A DNA stretch of 64,000 nt from Variovorax sp. OAS795 (GCF_040546685.1 NZ_JBEPOH010000001.1:1-64000), one strand, 5' to 3'. Shown: positions 1-9,015, numbered from the stretch's first letter. Program-made: numbers and translations. The notes: generated by a model not told the origin, from the letters alone.

Positions 1-85
1 TTCGACTTTCATCTTCTTGCTGCAGCTCCTTTGGAACTGTTGCCTGAAGCGCCTTGCGAGCGTTGTCAGCCGAGCCCACGAGTAT

Positions 86-136
86 ATGCCAAATCCAGAT
101 CACTGCAAGACTGCCGCCAACAAAATCGAACGCTGA
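86..136 (+). other. possible 16-residue leader ORF, or tail of an upstream gene
   Basis: An ATG at 86 opens a 16-codon frame (MPNPDHCKTAANKIER) whose TGA at 134-136 lies one base before the large hairpin at 138-184. The same frame is open to the left edge of the window, so it may instead be the last codons of an upstream plus-strand gene. A minus-strand frame over 1-130 is also open and would encode a hydrophobic stretch. Third-position GC is below that of the neighbouring genes in both frames. No strong ribosome site precedes the ATG. The window edge prevents a decision. Confidence 0.25.
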
Positions 137-137
137 A

Positions 138-184
138 CCTTTGCATCCGGGGCCGGCGCTTCGCGCCGGCCCCGGATGCAAAGG
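138..184 (+). promoter_or_regulatory. 22-bp perfect hairpin covering the uup ribosome site
   Basis: Bases 138-159 and 163-184 are perfect reverse complements separated by the loop TTC. The right arm ends in AAGG, the first half of the Shine-Dalgarno sequence AAGGAGG at 181-187, so in RNA the stem would bury part of the ribosome site of the ABC-F gene that starts at 210. The remaining GGAGG can also pair with CCTCC at 190-194. No T-run follows on either strand, which argues against an ordinary intrinsic terminator. Confidence 0.7.
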
Positions 185-209
185 AGGCTCCTCCGATAAT
201 CGGAGTCAC

Positions 210-2114
210 ATGGCACTCATCACACTCCTCGACGCCCAACTCGCGTTCGGTCACGTCCCGCTGCTCGATCATGCGGACTTCTCTCTTCTTGAATCTGAGC
301 GCATCGGCCTGATCGGCCGCAACGGCGCGGGCAAGTCTTCGATGCTCAAGATATTGGGAGGCCTGGAGAAGACAGACGACGGGACCCTGCAGATGCAGCA
401 GAACCTCCGCGTCGCCTATGTTGCGCAGGAGCCCGTGCTCGACATGGATGCGGATGTCTTCACCGCAGCCAGCGAAGGCCTGGGCAGCGTCATCGCCGTG
501 CGGGATCTCTATCTCTCCGGTGCCGAAGGGCTGGACCTGGACGCCCTTCAATCGCAGATCGAAGCGTTCGATGCCTGGAACTGGGAGCAGCGCGTCGAAG
601 AGACGCTGCACCGCCTCCATCTGGACCGCAATGCCCGCATCGGCTCTCTCTCGGGCGGTACCCGCAAGCGTGTGGCATTGGCCCAGGCGCTGGTGGCCGC
701 CCCGGATGTCCTTCTATTGGACGAGCCCACCAATCACCTGGACCTGGATTCCATCGAGTGGCTGGAGCAGTTGCTGATCGACTTCAAGGGCAGCGTGGTC
801 ACTGTCACGCATGACCGGAGCTTCCTGAACCGCGTCGCCACCCGCATCGTGGAGCTGGACCGGGGCAAGCTCAACTCCTATCCAGGCAACTTCGAGCAGT
901 ATCTCTTCCAGAAGGAAGAGCAGCTCGCCCAGGAGGCCGTGATCAGCGCCAAGGCCGACAAGCTCCTGGCCCAGGAAGAGATCTGGATCCGCAAGGGCGT
1001 GGAGGCGCGCCGTACCCGCAGCCAGAGCCGCATCAGCCGGCTCGAAGCCCTGCGGGCGAGCCGAACGGCGCGCCGGGAGGTGCAAGGCAGCGTCAACATG
1101 GACGTGGCCTCCGGCCAGTCGAGCGGCAAGATCGTCGCCGAGCTCACGGGCGCGACCAAGTCCTTCGGCGAAAAGACCGTCATCCGCAATTTCACGGGCA
1201 CGATCCTGCGCGGCGACAAGGTCGGCCTGCTCGGCCCCAATGGCGCCGGCAAGACCACACTGCTCAAGCTCATCCTGGGCGAGCTCGAACCGGACAGCGG
1301 CAAGATCCGCCGCGGCACCAACCTGCAGGTCGCGTATTTCGACCAGATGCGCGACAAGCTCGACCTGGACGCCACGCTGGAAGACTTCATCAGCCCCGGC
1401 AGCGAATGGATCGAGATCGGCAGCCAGCGCAAGCACGTGAAGAGCTATCTTTCCGACTTTCTCTTTTCTCCCGCGCGCGCCAATTCTCCTGTGCGCTCGC
1501 TCAGCGGCGGAGAGCGCAACCGGCTGCTGCTGGCGCGCCTGTTCGCGCGCCCGGCCAATGTGCTGGTGCTCGACGAGCCGACCAACGACCTGGACATCGA
1601 CACGCTGGAGCTGCTGGAAGGCCTGCTGCAGGACTACGACGGGACCGTGTTCCTGGTCAGCCACGACCGCACCTTTCTCGACAACGTGGTGACCAGCACG
1701 ATCGCCTTCGAGGGTGACGGGCATTGGCGCGAATACGAAGGCAGCGTGCAGGACTGGCTGATCCAGTCCAAGCGCGCCCGCGAGATCGCGGAGCAACGCC
1801 AGGCCGCCAGCCCTGCGCCGTCCCCGGCGCCCACGCCAGCACCGGCCGCATCCGAGGCGACGGCTGCCCGGCCGGCCACCGTGCGCAAGAAGCTCAGCTA
1901 CAAGGAGCAGCGCGAACTCGAGGCGCTTCCCGCCCTGATCGAAGCGCTCGAAGCGGAGCAGAAGCGCATCGCCGAATTGCTCGCGCTCGATGGCGGCGCC
2001 ATTTATGCCACCGACGCCTCGCGGGCGGCCGAACTGAGCCAGCGCCACGCCCAGATCGACGACGAGTTGCTGTCGGCCCTGGAGCGCCAGGAGGAATTGA
2101 CTGCCGGACGTTAG
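210..2114 (+). CDS. uup: ABC-F family ATPase, Uup type
   Basis: This is a soluble tandem ABC ATPase of the ABC-F class, which acts on ribosomes and has no membrane domain. It is 634 residues from the ATG at 210, which has AAGGAGG upstream; the frame is open further upstream but lacks a better start. Walker A motifs are at about 36 (GRNGAGKSS) and 342 (GPNGAGKTT). Signatures are LSGGTRKR and LSGGERNR, and Walker B motifs DEPTNHLD and DEPTNDLD are near 171 and 455. The charged inter-domain linker and the C-terminal coiled coil (KKLSYKEQRELEALP onward) after a Pro/Ala-rich hinge are typical of Uup rather than EttA or YheS. Expression is probably modulated by the hairpin over its ribosome site. 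Antibiotic resistance is possible for the superfamily but nothing here shows it. Confidence 0.9.
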   Translation: MALITLLDAQLAFGHVPLLDHADFSLLESERIGLIGRNGAGKSSMLKILGGLEKTDDGTLQMQQNLRVAYVAQEPVLDMDADVFTAASEGLGSVIAVRDLYLSGAEGLDLDALQSQIEAFDAWNWEQRVEETLHRLHLDRNARIGSLSGGTRKRVALAQALVAAPDVLLLDEPTNHLDLDSIEWLEQLLIDFKGSVVTVTHDRSFLNRVATRIVELDRGKLNSYPGNFEQYLFQKEEQLAQEAVISAKADKLLAQEEIWIRKGVEARRTRSQSRISRLEALRASRTARREVQGSVNMDVASGQSSGKIVAELTGATKSFGEKTVIRNFTGTILRGDKVGLLGPNGAGKTTLLKLILGELEPDSGKIRRGTNLQVAYFDQMRDKLDLDATLEDFISPGSEWIEIGSQRKHVKSYLSDFLFSPARANSPVRSLSGGERNRLLLARLFARPANVLVLDEPTNDLDIDTLELLEGLLQDYDGTVFLVSHDRTFLDNVVTSTIAFEGDGHWREYEGSVQDWLIQSKRAREIAEQRQAASPAPSPAPTPAPAASEATAARPATVRKKLSYKEQRELEALPALIEALEAEQKRIAELLALDGGAIYATDASRAAELSQRHAQIDDELLSALERQEELTAGR

Positions 2115-2207
2115 CGCCTTGGTTCTGCATCGGGCTGTCCCGCCGTCCCACGCGCGAAGGGCGCCGACTAGGCTATATATGCGGCTTCAAAGCTTCCGGA
2201 ACGCCGC

Positions 2208-3953
2208 ATGTCTTCCTTCTACGCGCTCTTTGGCCGCTCCGTTGCACTCCTGGCCATCGTCCTGCAGGGCGCCTGCGCGCAGCTCCCCGAGCATGTCGAT
2301 CGCCCGGTATCGGCCGCACTTCCCGCGCCCAACGGCACCGCACTCGAAGCATTGGTCCAGCAGAGGCGCAAGGCCGATTCGGCGCGCTTCGACTCCGGCT
2401 TCGTGTTGCTCGGCGGGCCGCCCGCCGCCTACGGCAGCCGGCTGGCGCTGATCGAAGGCGCCCAGAAAACACTGGACCTGCAGTACTACGCGATTCACGC
2501 CGACGCGAGCACCGGCCGGCTCTTGCGGGGGGTCCGGGCGGCGGCCGGACGCGGCGTGCGCGTGCGCATCCTGATCGACGACCTTCACAGCACCGGGCGC
2601 GACGCGCTGGTCCTGGGCCTGGCCTTCGTGCCCAACATCGAGATGCGCCTGTTCAACCCGCTGGCCGGCGCGCGCGGCTCTTCGCTGGCCCGCATGTTCA
2701 ATTCGATCGGCGATGCCTCGCGGATCCAGCAGCGGATGCACAACAAGCTTTTTCTGGCCGACAACGTGCTCGGGGTGACCGGCGGCCGCAACCTGGGTGA
2801 TGCGTACTTCGGCAATGCGCTGAAGGGCAACTTCATCGACGTCGACATCCTCGCGGCCGGGCCGATCGTGCAGGACCTGTCGCGCAGCTTCGACAGCTAC
2901 TGGAACAACGAGCGGGCCTACCCCGTGCAGTCGCTGGTCAAGCGCGAAGAACTCAAGGCCATCCGCGAACGCGCGGAGGAGGCCGACCGCGAACTGGCCG
3001 ACGAATCGGCACGGGCCCTGAACGCGCAGCCCGAAGGCCAGACGGCGCCTCCGGAAAGCGAACCGAGGCCCGGCGCGCCGCCCACTCCGGCCCAACGGGC
3101 CCGCGCCTGGGACGAAAAGCCGCTGGACCTGCGCACCGCCGCCTTCGTCTGGGCGCCCGCGGTGATGCTGGCCGACGAGCCCGGCAAGATTCCAGCAGAC
3201 AAGGGAGCCAACCAGACGAAAGAGCCCGGCCTCGTGGTGAGCCAGCCCCGTGACGGCGCCAGTCCGTCGCGCCGCGCCGCATCGCTCCAGACCGCTTCCG
3301 ACCTCGCCGCCGGCAGCGACACGGTGGTCGAAGGCTTGCTGCAGCTGATCGGGCAGGCGCGCAGCGACCTCCTCATCATCTCGCCCTACTTCGTGCCCGG
3401 TGCGGACATGAAGCAGGCCTTTGCGTCGGCGCGAGGCCGTGGGGTGCGCATCCGCGTGCTGACCAATTCGCTGGCGTCCAACGACGCACCGGTGGCACAC
3501 GTCGGCTATTCCCGGCATCGCGAGGACCTGCTCAAGATGGGCGTGGAACTCTACGAGCTGCGCAGCGAGCAAGCCGGCGTCGGCAATGCGTTCGGATCGT
3601 CCGGCAACGGAAGCGCCGGTGCATCCCGCTCCATGCTGCACTCGAAGGTGCTGGTGATGGACGGCCGGCTGCTGGTGGTCGGCTCGATGAACCTCGACCT
3701 GCGTTCGCAGCTGCAGAACACCGAAATCGCCCTGCTCGTGCGAAGCGCCGAACTCTCCCGCTCGGCGTCCGAGCAGATCGAACGCGGCATGCGCGAGGGC
3801 TCTTGGCGCGTCGAACTGAATGACGGCTCGCTGGTCTGGCGCGCGCCCGAAGGCAGCGGGTTGAAGGACACGTCGACCGAGCCCGACGCCAGCCTGACGC
3901 TGCGGCTGATGCTCAAGCTCTTCGGCCCGCTGGCGCCCGACCAGTTGCTGTAG
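2208..3953 (+). CDS. phospholipase D / cardiolipin synthase-like lipoprotein (ClsC/YmdC type)
   Basis: A 581-residue PLD-superfamily protein with two HKD motifs: HNKLFLAD starting at about residue 178 and HSKVLVMD at about 478, each followed by the usual Gly/Ser-Asn segment (GGRNLGD and GSMNLDLRS). The N-terminus is a signal peptide with a lipobox-like end (LQGAC), so it is probably a lipoprotein. This layout matches ClsC/YmdC-like enzymes that transfer phosphatidyl groups to make cardiolipin. A low-complexity Pro/Glu-rich insert lies between the two halves at roughly 250-370, making it longer than E. coli ClsC. It stands alone after uup, with 93 bases between them. Exact substrate is inferred from family only. 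Confidence 0.85.
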   Translation: MSSFYALFGRSVALLAIVLQGACAQLPEHVDRPVSAALPAPNGTALEALVQQRRKADSARFDSGFVLLGGPPAAYGSRLALIEGAQKTLDLQYYAIHADASTGRLLRGVRAAAGRGVRVRILIDDLHSTGRDALVLGLAFVPNIEMRLFNPLAGARGSSLARMFNSIGDASRIQQRMHNKLFLADNVLGVTGGRNLGDAYFGNALKGNFIDVDILAAGPIVQDLSRSFDSYWNNERAYPVQSLVKREELKAIRERAEEADRELADESARALNAQPEGQTAPPESEPRPGAPPTPAQRARAWDEKPLDLRTAAFVWAPAVMLADEPGKIPADKGANQTKEPGLVVSQPRDGASPSRRAASLQTASDLAAGSDTVVEGLLQLIGQARSDLLIISPYFVPGADMKQAFASARGRGVRIRVLTNSLASNDAPVAHVGYSRHREDLLKMGVELYELRSEQAGVGNAFGSSGNGSAGASRSMLHSKVLVMDGRLLVVGSMNLDLRSQLQNTEIALLVRSAELSRSASEQIERGMREGSWRVELNDGSLVWRAPEGSGLKDTSTEPDASLTLRLMLKLFGPLAPDQLL

Positions 3954-4002
3954 GACCGCGGGGCGCCGGCAATTGCCCGCTCCCGCGTGTCCCGCTACCC
4001 GC

Positions 4003-4911
4003 TCAGTGCTTGTGCTGGTGGGCCGGCGCAGCCGCATCGGCGCCTTCCGGCGTGCCCACCGGCAGCTTGAGGTCGAGCGAGGTCTTCTGGCCCTTGGCGT
4101 CCTCGAAGCGCAGCGTCATCGGCACGGTCGAACCCTTGGCCAGCGCCTGCTTCAGGTCCATCATCATCACGTGGTAGCCGCCGGGCTTGAGTTCCACGGT
4201 CTGCCCCGCGGGCAGGTCGAGCCCGCCCGGAAGTTCACGCATTTTCATGGTGTCGCCTTCCATCTTCATCTCGTGCACTTCGGCCACGCCTGCGGCTGGC
4301 GTCGAGATGCCGACCAGCCGGGTGCCGGTGGGCGCGGTGAGCTTCATGAAGGCGCCGGTGCCGCTCTGGCCCGGCACCGACTGGCGCACCCAGCCGTCGC
4401 GCACATCGACGGTGGCCACGCCCTGCGCAACCACATCGAGCCTGGCGGCAGGGGTCTTGAGCCCCGCGGTGGAGCTGCCCGGCGCCGGCACCTCGGCCCA
4501 GTCGACCTGGCCCACGTCGCAGGTCTGCAGCACCTTGAACCACAACGGCCCCGGCGTGCCGGGCACCTTGCCGCGCAGCACGAACTCCGCGCGTTCGCTG
4601 GCAGGCAGTGCCGTTTGCGCGCTTTCCGCCGTCCAGCGCACCTCGCCGTCGCCGGCGTTCTTTTGCACATCGAGCTTCCAGCCCTTGCGGGCCTGCGCAT
4701 CGCTCAGGATGAAGCCCTTTGGGAGGCGAACGGCCAGGCCGGTGGTGGCCTTGGCGCCTTCGCAGGCATGGCCCACGCGGAAGGCGGCGTCGTAGTCGCT
4801 GCCCACGGTGACACCGCCCCGCGGCAGGGTGACGTGGGCAAAGGCGGCCGCGGTGCCCGCCAGCAGGGCGCAGGCGGCAATGGTCTTGAGGGTGGCGCAC
4901 GGGTGGTTCAT
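4003..4911 (-). CDS. fused YcnI-like (DUF1775) and PCuAC copper chaperone
   Basis: A 302-residue periplasmic protein with a signal peptide ending in AFAH. The mature protein therefore begins with His, as in YcnI/DUF1775 proteins, where the N-terminal His helps bind copper. Residues about 26-150 form the DUF1775 domain. Residues about 165-280 form a PCuAC (DUF461) domain with the copper ligands His/Met in VHEMKMEGDTMKM and GGYHVMMM. The C-terminus ends in the His-rich HQHKH. It lies 42 bases after the TonB receptor on the same strand, so it probably receives or delivers copper in the periplasm. Fusing two copper chaperone folds in one chain is the noteworthy point. Copper specificity is inferred from motifs. 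Confidence 0.9.
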   Translation of the reverse strand: MNHPCATLKTIAACALLAGTAAAFAHVTLPRGGVTVGSDYDAAFRVGHACEGAKATTGLAVRLPKGFILSDAQARKGWKLDVQKNAGDGEVRWTAESAQTALPASERAEFVLRGKVPGTPGPLWFKVLQTCDVGQVDWAEVPAPGSSTAGLKTPAARLDVVAQGVATVDVRDGWVRQSVPGQSGTGAFMKLTAPTGTRLVGISTPAAGVAEVHEMKMEGDTMKMRELPGGLDLPAGQTVELKPGGYHVMMMDLKQALAKGSTVPMTLRFEDAKGQKTSLDLKLPVGTPEGADAAAPAHQHKH

Positions 4912-4953
4912 GTTGGAACTCCTTGAAGAAATCGGTGAAAGGAAAGAGACGGC

Positions 4954-7278
4954 TCAGAGGTCGAACTTGAGTTCGGCCACATAGGTACGTTGCGTATAGG
5001 GATGGAAGGCCCAGTACTTGTTGTTGTTCAGGTTGTCGATGCCCACCGCGGCGCTCCATTGCCGGTCGATGCGATAGCGCACGCGCGCATCGACGACGAA
5101 GAACTTCGAGAAGCCCGTGTACGCCGCGCCATTCGTGTCGCTGTTGTCGAGCGTGCCGTATTGCTTGCCGCTGTAGCGCGCGCCGACGGTGTAGCTCCAT
5201 CTCGCATCGGGCCGGTAGGTCGCGAGCAGCGTCGCCCTGACCTTCGGCACGCGCGGTTGCTCGTGGCCCACGCTGGCGGCAAACCCGCTGTTGGCGGCGA
5301 TCTTCGATCGGGTCAGCGTCAGGCTGCCGCTCAGGTCCAGGCCCTTCATGCCCACGTCGACGGCGTTCAGCGCCACCTCGAGCCCCCGGGTGCGGATGGC
5401 ATCGACGTTTTGCACCGTGCTCACCAGGTTGGTCAGCGCCTGGCTGTAGAGCGCATCCTTGGTGTTCTCCAGGAACACCGTGGTGCGCAGCACGCCGTCG
5501 AGCCCCCAGGTTCGGAGGTCGCGCTCGGCGCTGAGCTCCGTGGTCCACGAGCGCTCCGGCCGCAGGTTCGGATTCGTGTTGACGATGCGGTTGCCGTCGA
5601 TCGAACCTTGGTAGAGCTCGCTCACGGTCGGCATGCGCACGGCGCGGCCGGCCGAGGCCTTGAGCGACCAATCGGGCGTGGCTTGCCAGGCGATCGCGGC
5701 CTTGGGCGAGTCGTAGCTGTTCTTGCGCGGTGCAAAGTCCAGCAGCCTCGTCGCATTGCCGAGCTGGCCGCCATAGGCCTCCCATCGCTCGTGGCGCAAG
5801 CCCAGCGTGGTCTTCCAGTTCTCGGCGAAGCGCCAGGTGTCCTGAACGTAGAGCGACTGCAGCCGGGTGTTGCCGTTGAAGGCCGAGAACGGCGCCACGG
5901 CGGGCCCGCCCATCCAGTCGAGCGTGTTGCCGACGCTGGTGCGCAGCCGCGCCGTGTCCTGCTGGAAGCCGAAGTCGACCACGTGCGCACCCACGCCCTC
6001 GGCCGTTCCGGTGGGCCGCCAGGTGCCGGCCGCCTTGAAGGTGTGCCAGCCCGAGCCGCCCATGTCGGTGGTGCGGCCGGCACCACCGTCGAAAGCACCG
6101 GGCAAGGGCGTGGTCGGCGTGCGCGAGGTGTCCCTCGCATAGTCGAACAGGCTGGCGGCCACCTCCCAGTCGAACACGCCGCCGGTGTGGCTCTTCACGG
6201 TGAGGCCGTGCATGTAGTGCGTGAGCGCGGTCTCCGTCGGCGCCAGTGCGGCGCTCGGCGAATCGAGGTTGTAGGTGCGCCCGGCGATGTTCACCCGTCC
6301 CGAATACACCGGCCGCCCGAGCGCATCGCGCAGGTAGGTGTCGACGCCGCCCTGCGTGCTGTTGTTCCATGCGCCCAGCGTGTACGTTGCGCGCACCGTG
6401 GGCGAAAAGTCGTAGGCCACCTTCAGCTTGGCCTGCGCCTGCGTGGTGTCGTAGATCGTGGCGCCGCCCACCAGCCACCAGGGCTGGTTGGACGGGTTCA
6501 GCCCCGGCACCGCGCCGGTCACCGGCGTGCCCGCACTGCCCACGGTGCCGGCGCTCATGAGCCGGTTGCCGAACACCAGCGCCTGTCCCTTGCTGTGGGT
6601 GCGCGAGGCACTGAGCCACCACGACCAGTCGCCGCTGCGGCTGCCCAGCGAGAGGTCGATCTGCTGGCCTGCGGGCGAGGAATGGCTGTTGTACAGGTCG
6701 AAGCCGGAGGCAAAGCAGTTGAGCTTCACGTGCGCTTCGAGCTGGGTGGGCATGCGCGTCACGTAGTCGACGACGGCGCCGGCCGAGTTGCCCGGGTAGG
6801 CGGCCGAAAACGGCCCGTAGAGCACGTCGACCCGCTCGATCTCCTCGGGCGAGACCATGCCCCAGCGCGGCGCGAAGGTGGCGCCGTTGCCCAGGGGGTT
6901 CGACAGCATGATGCCGTCGGCGTACACCAGGGAGCGCGCGCTGTTGCCCGTGCCGGACGCCCGCGTGGCAAGCACCGCGTGGTTGAAATCGCCGATGTAG
7001 CGCTTGCGCACCACCAGGCTCGGCAGGTATTTGAGCGCGTCCTCGCTGTCGGTCGCGTTGACGGTCTCCACGATCTGCGCGCGCGTCACGCCTTCGATGG
7101 TGGTCGGAATCTGCGCCGGCAGCGAGGTCGGGCGGCCGTCGGTCACCGTGACGGTGCTCAAGGTGCGCGCGCCGGCGCCGGACCTGTCCGCCGGGGTATC
7201 GGGCGCCTCTTGCGCCCATGCGGGCGCGCCGAGGGGAAATGCCATGGCGATCGCCAAGGCGCGGGAATGCTTTCTCAC
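4954..7278 (-). CDS. TonB-dependent outer-membrane receptor, OprC/NosA-like (copper)
   Basis: A 774-residue TonB-dependent receptor: signal peptide ending at AWAQE, a plug domain beginning near VTVTDGRPTS, and a C-terminal beta-barrel ending in the aromatic-terminated strand YVAELKFDL. Plug features such as ADGIMLSNPLGNG and VDVLYGPFSAAYPGNSAGAV resemble the OprC/NosA copper receptors rather than siderophore receptors. The gene sits between a DUF2946 protein and a copper chaperone fusion on the same strand, which supports copper as ligand. I did not find a Fur- or CueR-like site by eye. Ligand assignment is inference from family resemblance and context. Confidence 0.88.
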   Translation of the reverse strand: MRKHSRALAIAMAFPLGAPAWAQEAPDTPADRSGAGARTLSTVTVTDGRPTSLPAQIPTTIEGVTRAQIVETVNATDSEDALKYLPSLVVRKRYIGDFNHAVLATRASGTGNSARSLVYADGIMLSNPLGNGATFAPRWGMVSPEEIERVDVLYGPFSAAYPGNSAGAVVDYVTRMPTQLEAHVKLNCFASGFDLYNSHSSPAGQQIDLSLGSRSGDWSWWLSASRTHSKGQALVFGNRLMSAGTVGSAGTPVTGAVPGLNPSNQPWWLVGGATIYDTTQAQAKLKVAYDFSPTVRATYTLGAWNNSTQGGVDTYLRDALGRPVYSGRVNIAGRTYNLDSPSAALAPTETALTHYMHGLTVKSHTGGVFDWEVAASLFDYARDTSRTPTTPLPGAFDGGAGRTTDMGGSGWHTFKAAGTWRPTGTAEGVGAHVVDFGFQQDTARLRTSVGNTLDWMGGPAVAPFSAFNGNTRLQSLYVQDTWRFAENWKTTLGLRHERWEAYGGQLGNATRLLDFAPRKNSYDSPKAAIAWQATPDWSLKASAGRAVRMPTVSELYQGSIDGNRIVNTNPNLRPERSWTTELSAERDLRTWGLDGVLRTTVFLENTKDALYSQALTNLVSTVQNVDAIRTRGLEVALNAVDVGMKGLDLSGSLTLTRSKIAANSGFAASVGHEQPRVPKVRATLLATYRPDARWSYTVGARYSGKQYGTLDNSDTNGAAYTGFSKFFVVDARVRYRIDRQWSAAVGIDNLNNNKYWAFHPYTQRTYVAELKFDL

Positions 7279-7319
7279 TGGGAACCTGCTCCACGAACTT
7301 CAAGCCACACAGGCCGCTT

Positions 7320-7337
7320 GCGCCCTCGATCGGGCGC
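7320..7337. other. short hairpin between DUF2946 gene and TonB receptor gene
   Basis: GCGCCC and GGGCGC flank a six-base centre (TCGATC) in the 82-base gap between the two genes. It could be an mRNA processing or stability element separating receptor expression from the upstream genes. There is no T-run, so a strong terminator is unlikely. Confidence 0.3.
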
Positions 7338-7360
7338 CTGCGGCTACGGTTTTGAAAGGT

Positions 7361-7732
7361 TCAGGAGAAGGCCGGCGGTCCGCGCGCCGGCAGGGGCGCG
7401 GCGGTGGCCGCGGCAAGTCGTGCGGCGGGAATGGGCTGGACCACGCGGCCCAGCGGCAGGGGAAGATCGAAATTCGCGGCGGCCCGCGCCGGGGGCGGTG
7501 CACCGGTCAGCACGCACAGCGGGCAGTCCAGGTGCGAGGCACCCATCTCCTGGACGCCGTCCTCGGTATGGACCACGACCTTGACCGAACCGGCGCTGGA
7601 GCACACCAGCTCCACCGCCTGCGGATGCACCAGGGGCGATGCGCCCGCCACGCCGAGCGAAAGCATGAACCACAGCAGCGCCCATCGGCCGACGAGGCCG
7701 AGGAAGCGGGGGTGGTTTCGCAAGAGGCGCAT
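7361..7732 (-). CDS. DUF2946 family protein
   Basis: A 123-residue protein with one N-terminal hydrophobic segment (about 12-32, signal or anchor) and the DUF2946 hallmark HLDCPLC at residues 67-73. A Pro/Ala-rich C-terminal half follows. DUF2946 proteins are small, Cys/His-containing and commonly found beside copper receptor and chaperone genes; their function is not established, though metal binding through the His-Cys-Cys cluster is plausible. It starts 11 bases after the GumN-family gene and is followed by the TonB receptor, so it probably belongs to a polycistronic copper unit. Confidence 0.75.
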   Translation of the reverse strand: MRLLRNHPRFLGLVGRWALLWFMLSLGVAGASPLVHPQAVELVCSSAGSVKVVVHTEDGVQEMGASHLDCPLCVLTGAPPPARAAANFDLPLPLGRVVQPIPAARLAAATAAPLPARGPPAFS

Positions 7733-7743
7733 TTCGCTGGAGA

Positions 7744-9015
7744 TTATCGGCGCTGTTTGTCCTTGGGTGCCGGCGCGCCGCGCGGGGCCGGCTTGGCATT
7801 GCCCGCGCGCTTGCCCGTGCCCTTGGCGGCGGAACCCTTGGCCGCACCCTTGGCATTGCTGCGGCCACCGCGCGTGGCGGCCTTCGGCTCAGGCGCCGTC
7901 GGCACCGCGACCGGCGGCTGTGCGGACAGCGGTACCGCGGAGACGGTGAATCCGCGCGCCGCCAGCAACGCGGGCAAGCCTTGCGGCCCGACCATGTGCA
8001 AGGCGCCAACGGCAGCGAAGACCCGCTTGCCACCCGCGTGCATGCGCTCGATGCCGTCCGCCAGGCCGGGATTGCGATCGTCGAGCAGGCGCTTCATCAG
8101 CCGCCGCTCGGCCGGGGTGTTGAGGCAATTGCACCACTCGGGGTACCGGCCCAGCTTGTCGGCGTCGCCGCGGGCCCAGATGTCGGCCAGCTCTTTCATT
8201 TGCGTTCGCAGCTGGCCCGACTCGAGTTCGTCCAGGGCCGCATCGATCTGCTCGGCCTCTTCGGCTTCGGAATCGCCGGTCAGCATCTTCAGTTGCGAGG
8301 CCGCGTTCTCCAGCGCGAACACCGGCTTGTTGTTGTTGCGCGCCGAGACGGCCAGCGCCTCGTCCGCGCCGAACTCCGGATACAGGCCGTCGGCCCGTGC
8401 CACCAGGCCGGTCAGCGCCATCACCTGCAGGATGGGCTGCAGCCCCGCCGTGGCGTCAGGCGGCACACAGGCCGCGTCCCGCTGGCGCGCCAGCCGCTTC
8501 GCACGTTCGCCGCTGAGCAGCCGCGCCACCACTTCCGGATCGGCCGGCTGGGTCAAGGCACGCATGGTGGCCTGGTCGCGCGTGTCGAGTTCCAGGGCCA
8601 GCGCATCGCTCTGCTCCAGCGCCTTCTGCACGGTCGGCCCCGGCCGCACCCATTCGGCCCGGCCGAGGTGGATGGTTCCGTAGAGCCAGGCGGTCCGCCC
8701 GTCCCTGTCGGCGCGCCAGAGCAGGCCGCGGTCGGCGGCGTTCCATTGCCCGACCGCGGCGCCGGGTTTTCCCAGGCTCGCAATGGCGGAGGGCGGGCAC
8801 GCGGCATGGGCCGCAAAGGCCAGGACGCAACAGGCGCCGGCCAGCGCCAGCCGCGACAGGCGTGAAAAAAGGGACAGGCGCGACGGCGCCTTCAGATCGG
8901 TGCTGCGCCATGGCGCAATCAGGGCCCGGAGTATCCGCAAGGCTTGCTCCACGATGAAAGAAAGTCCGGCATTCTCACAGCACCGCTGCCCATAATCCGA
9001 AACCATGCAGAGCAT
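7744..9015 (-). CDS. TraB/GumN family protein
   Basis: A TraB/GumN-domain protein with the motif GTIHLGR after the signal peptide and the closing motif GALHMVGPQGLPALLAARG. TraB/GumN proteins are thought to be metal-dependent proteases of the Tiki fold, acting outside the cytoplasm. The longest frame gives 423 residues, but the signal-peptide core (LALAGACCVLAFAAHAA) then begins only near residue 55. A downstream GTG at 8952 or TTG at 8940 (with GGAG upstream) is therefore a plausible true start. The C-terminal ~55 residues are Lys/Ala/Pro-rich. The long start overlaps the divergent VOC gene by 11 bases. It lies just upstream of the DUF2946 gene on the same strand. Confidence 0.8.
   Translation of the reverse strand: MLCMVSDYGQRCCENAGLSFIVEQALRILRALIAPWRSTDLKAPSRLSLFSRLSRLALAGACCVLAFAAHAACPPSAIASLGKPGAAVGQWNAADRGLLWRADRDGRTAWLYGTIHLGRAEWVRPGPTVQKALEQSDALALELDTRDQATMRALTQPADPEVVARLLSGERAKRLARQRDAACVPPDATAGLQPILQVMALTGLVARADGLYPEFGADEALAVSARNNNKPVFALENAASQLKMLTGDSEAEEAEQIDAALDELESGQLRTQMKELADIWARGDADKLGRYPEWCNCLNTPAERRLMKRLLDDRNPGLADGIERMHAGGKRVFAAVGALHMVGPQGLPALLAARGFTVSAVPLSAQPPVAVPTAPEPKAATRGGRSNAKGAAKGSAAKGTGKRAGNAKPAPRGAPAPKDKQRR

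Noticed and set aside
714..2048. A minus-strand frame of 444 codons inside uup
   Set aside because: It is antisense to both ATPase domains and has atypical composition.
2187..4037. A minus-strand frame of about 600 codons opposite the PLD gene
   Set aside because: No motifs; the opposite strand has two HKD motifs and a lipoprotein signal.
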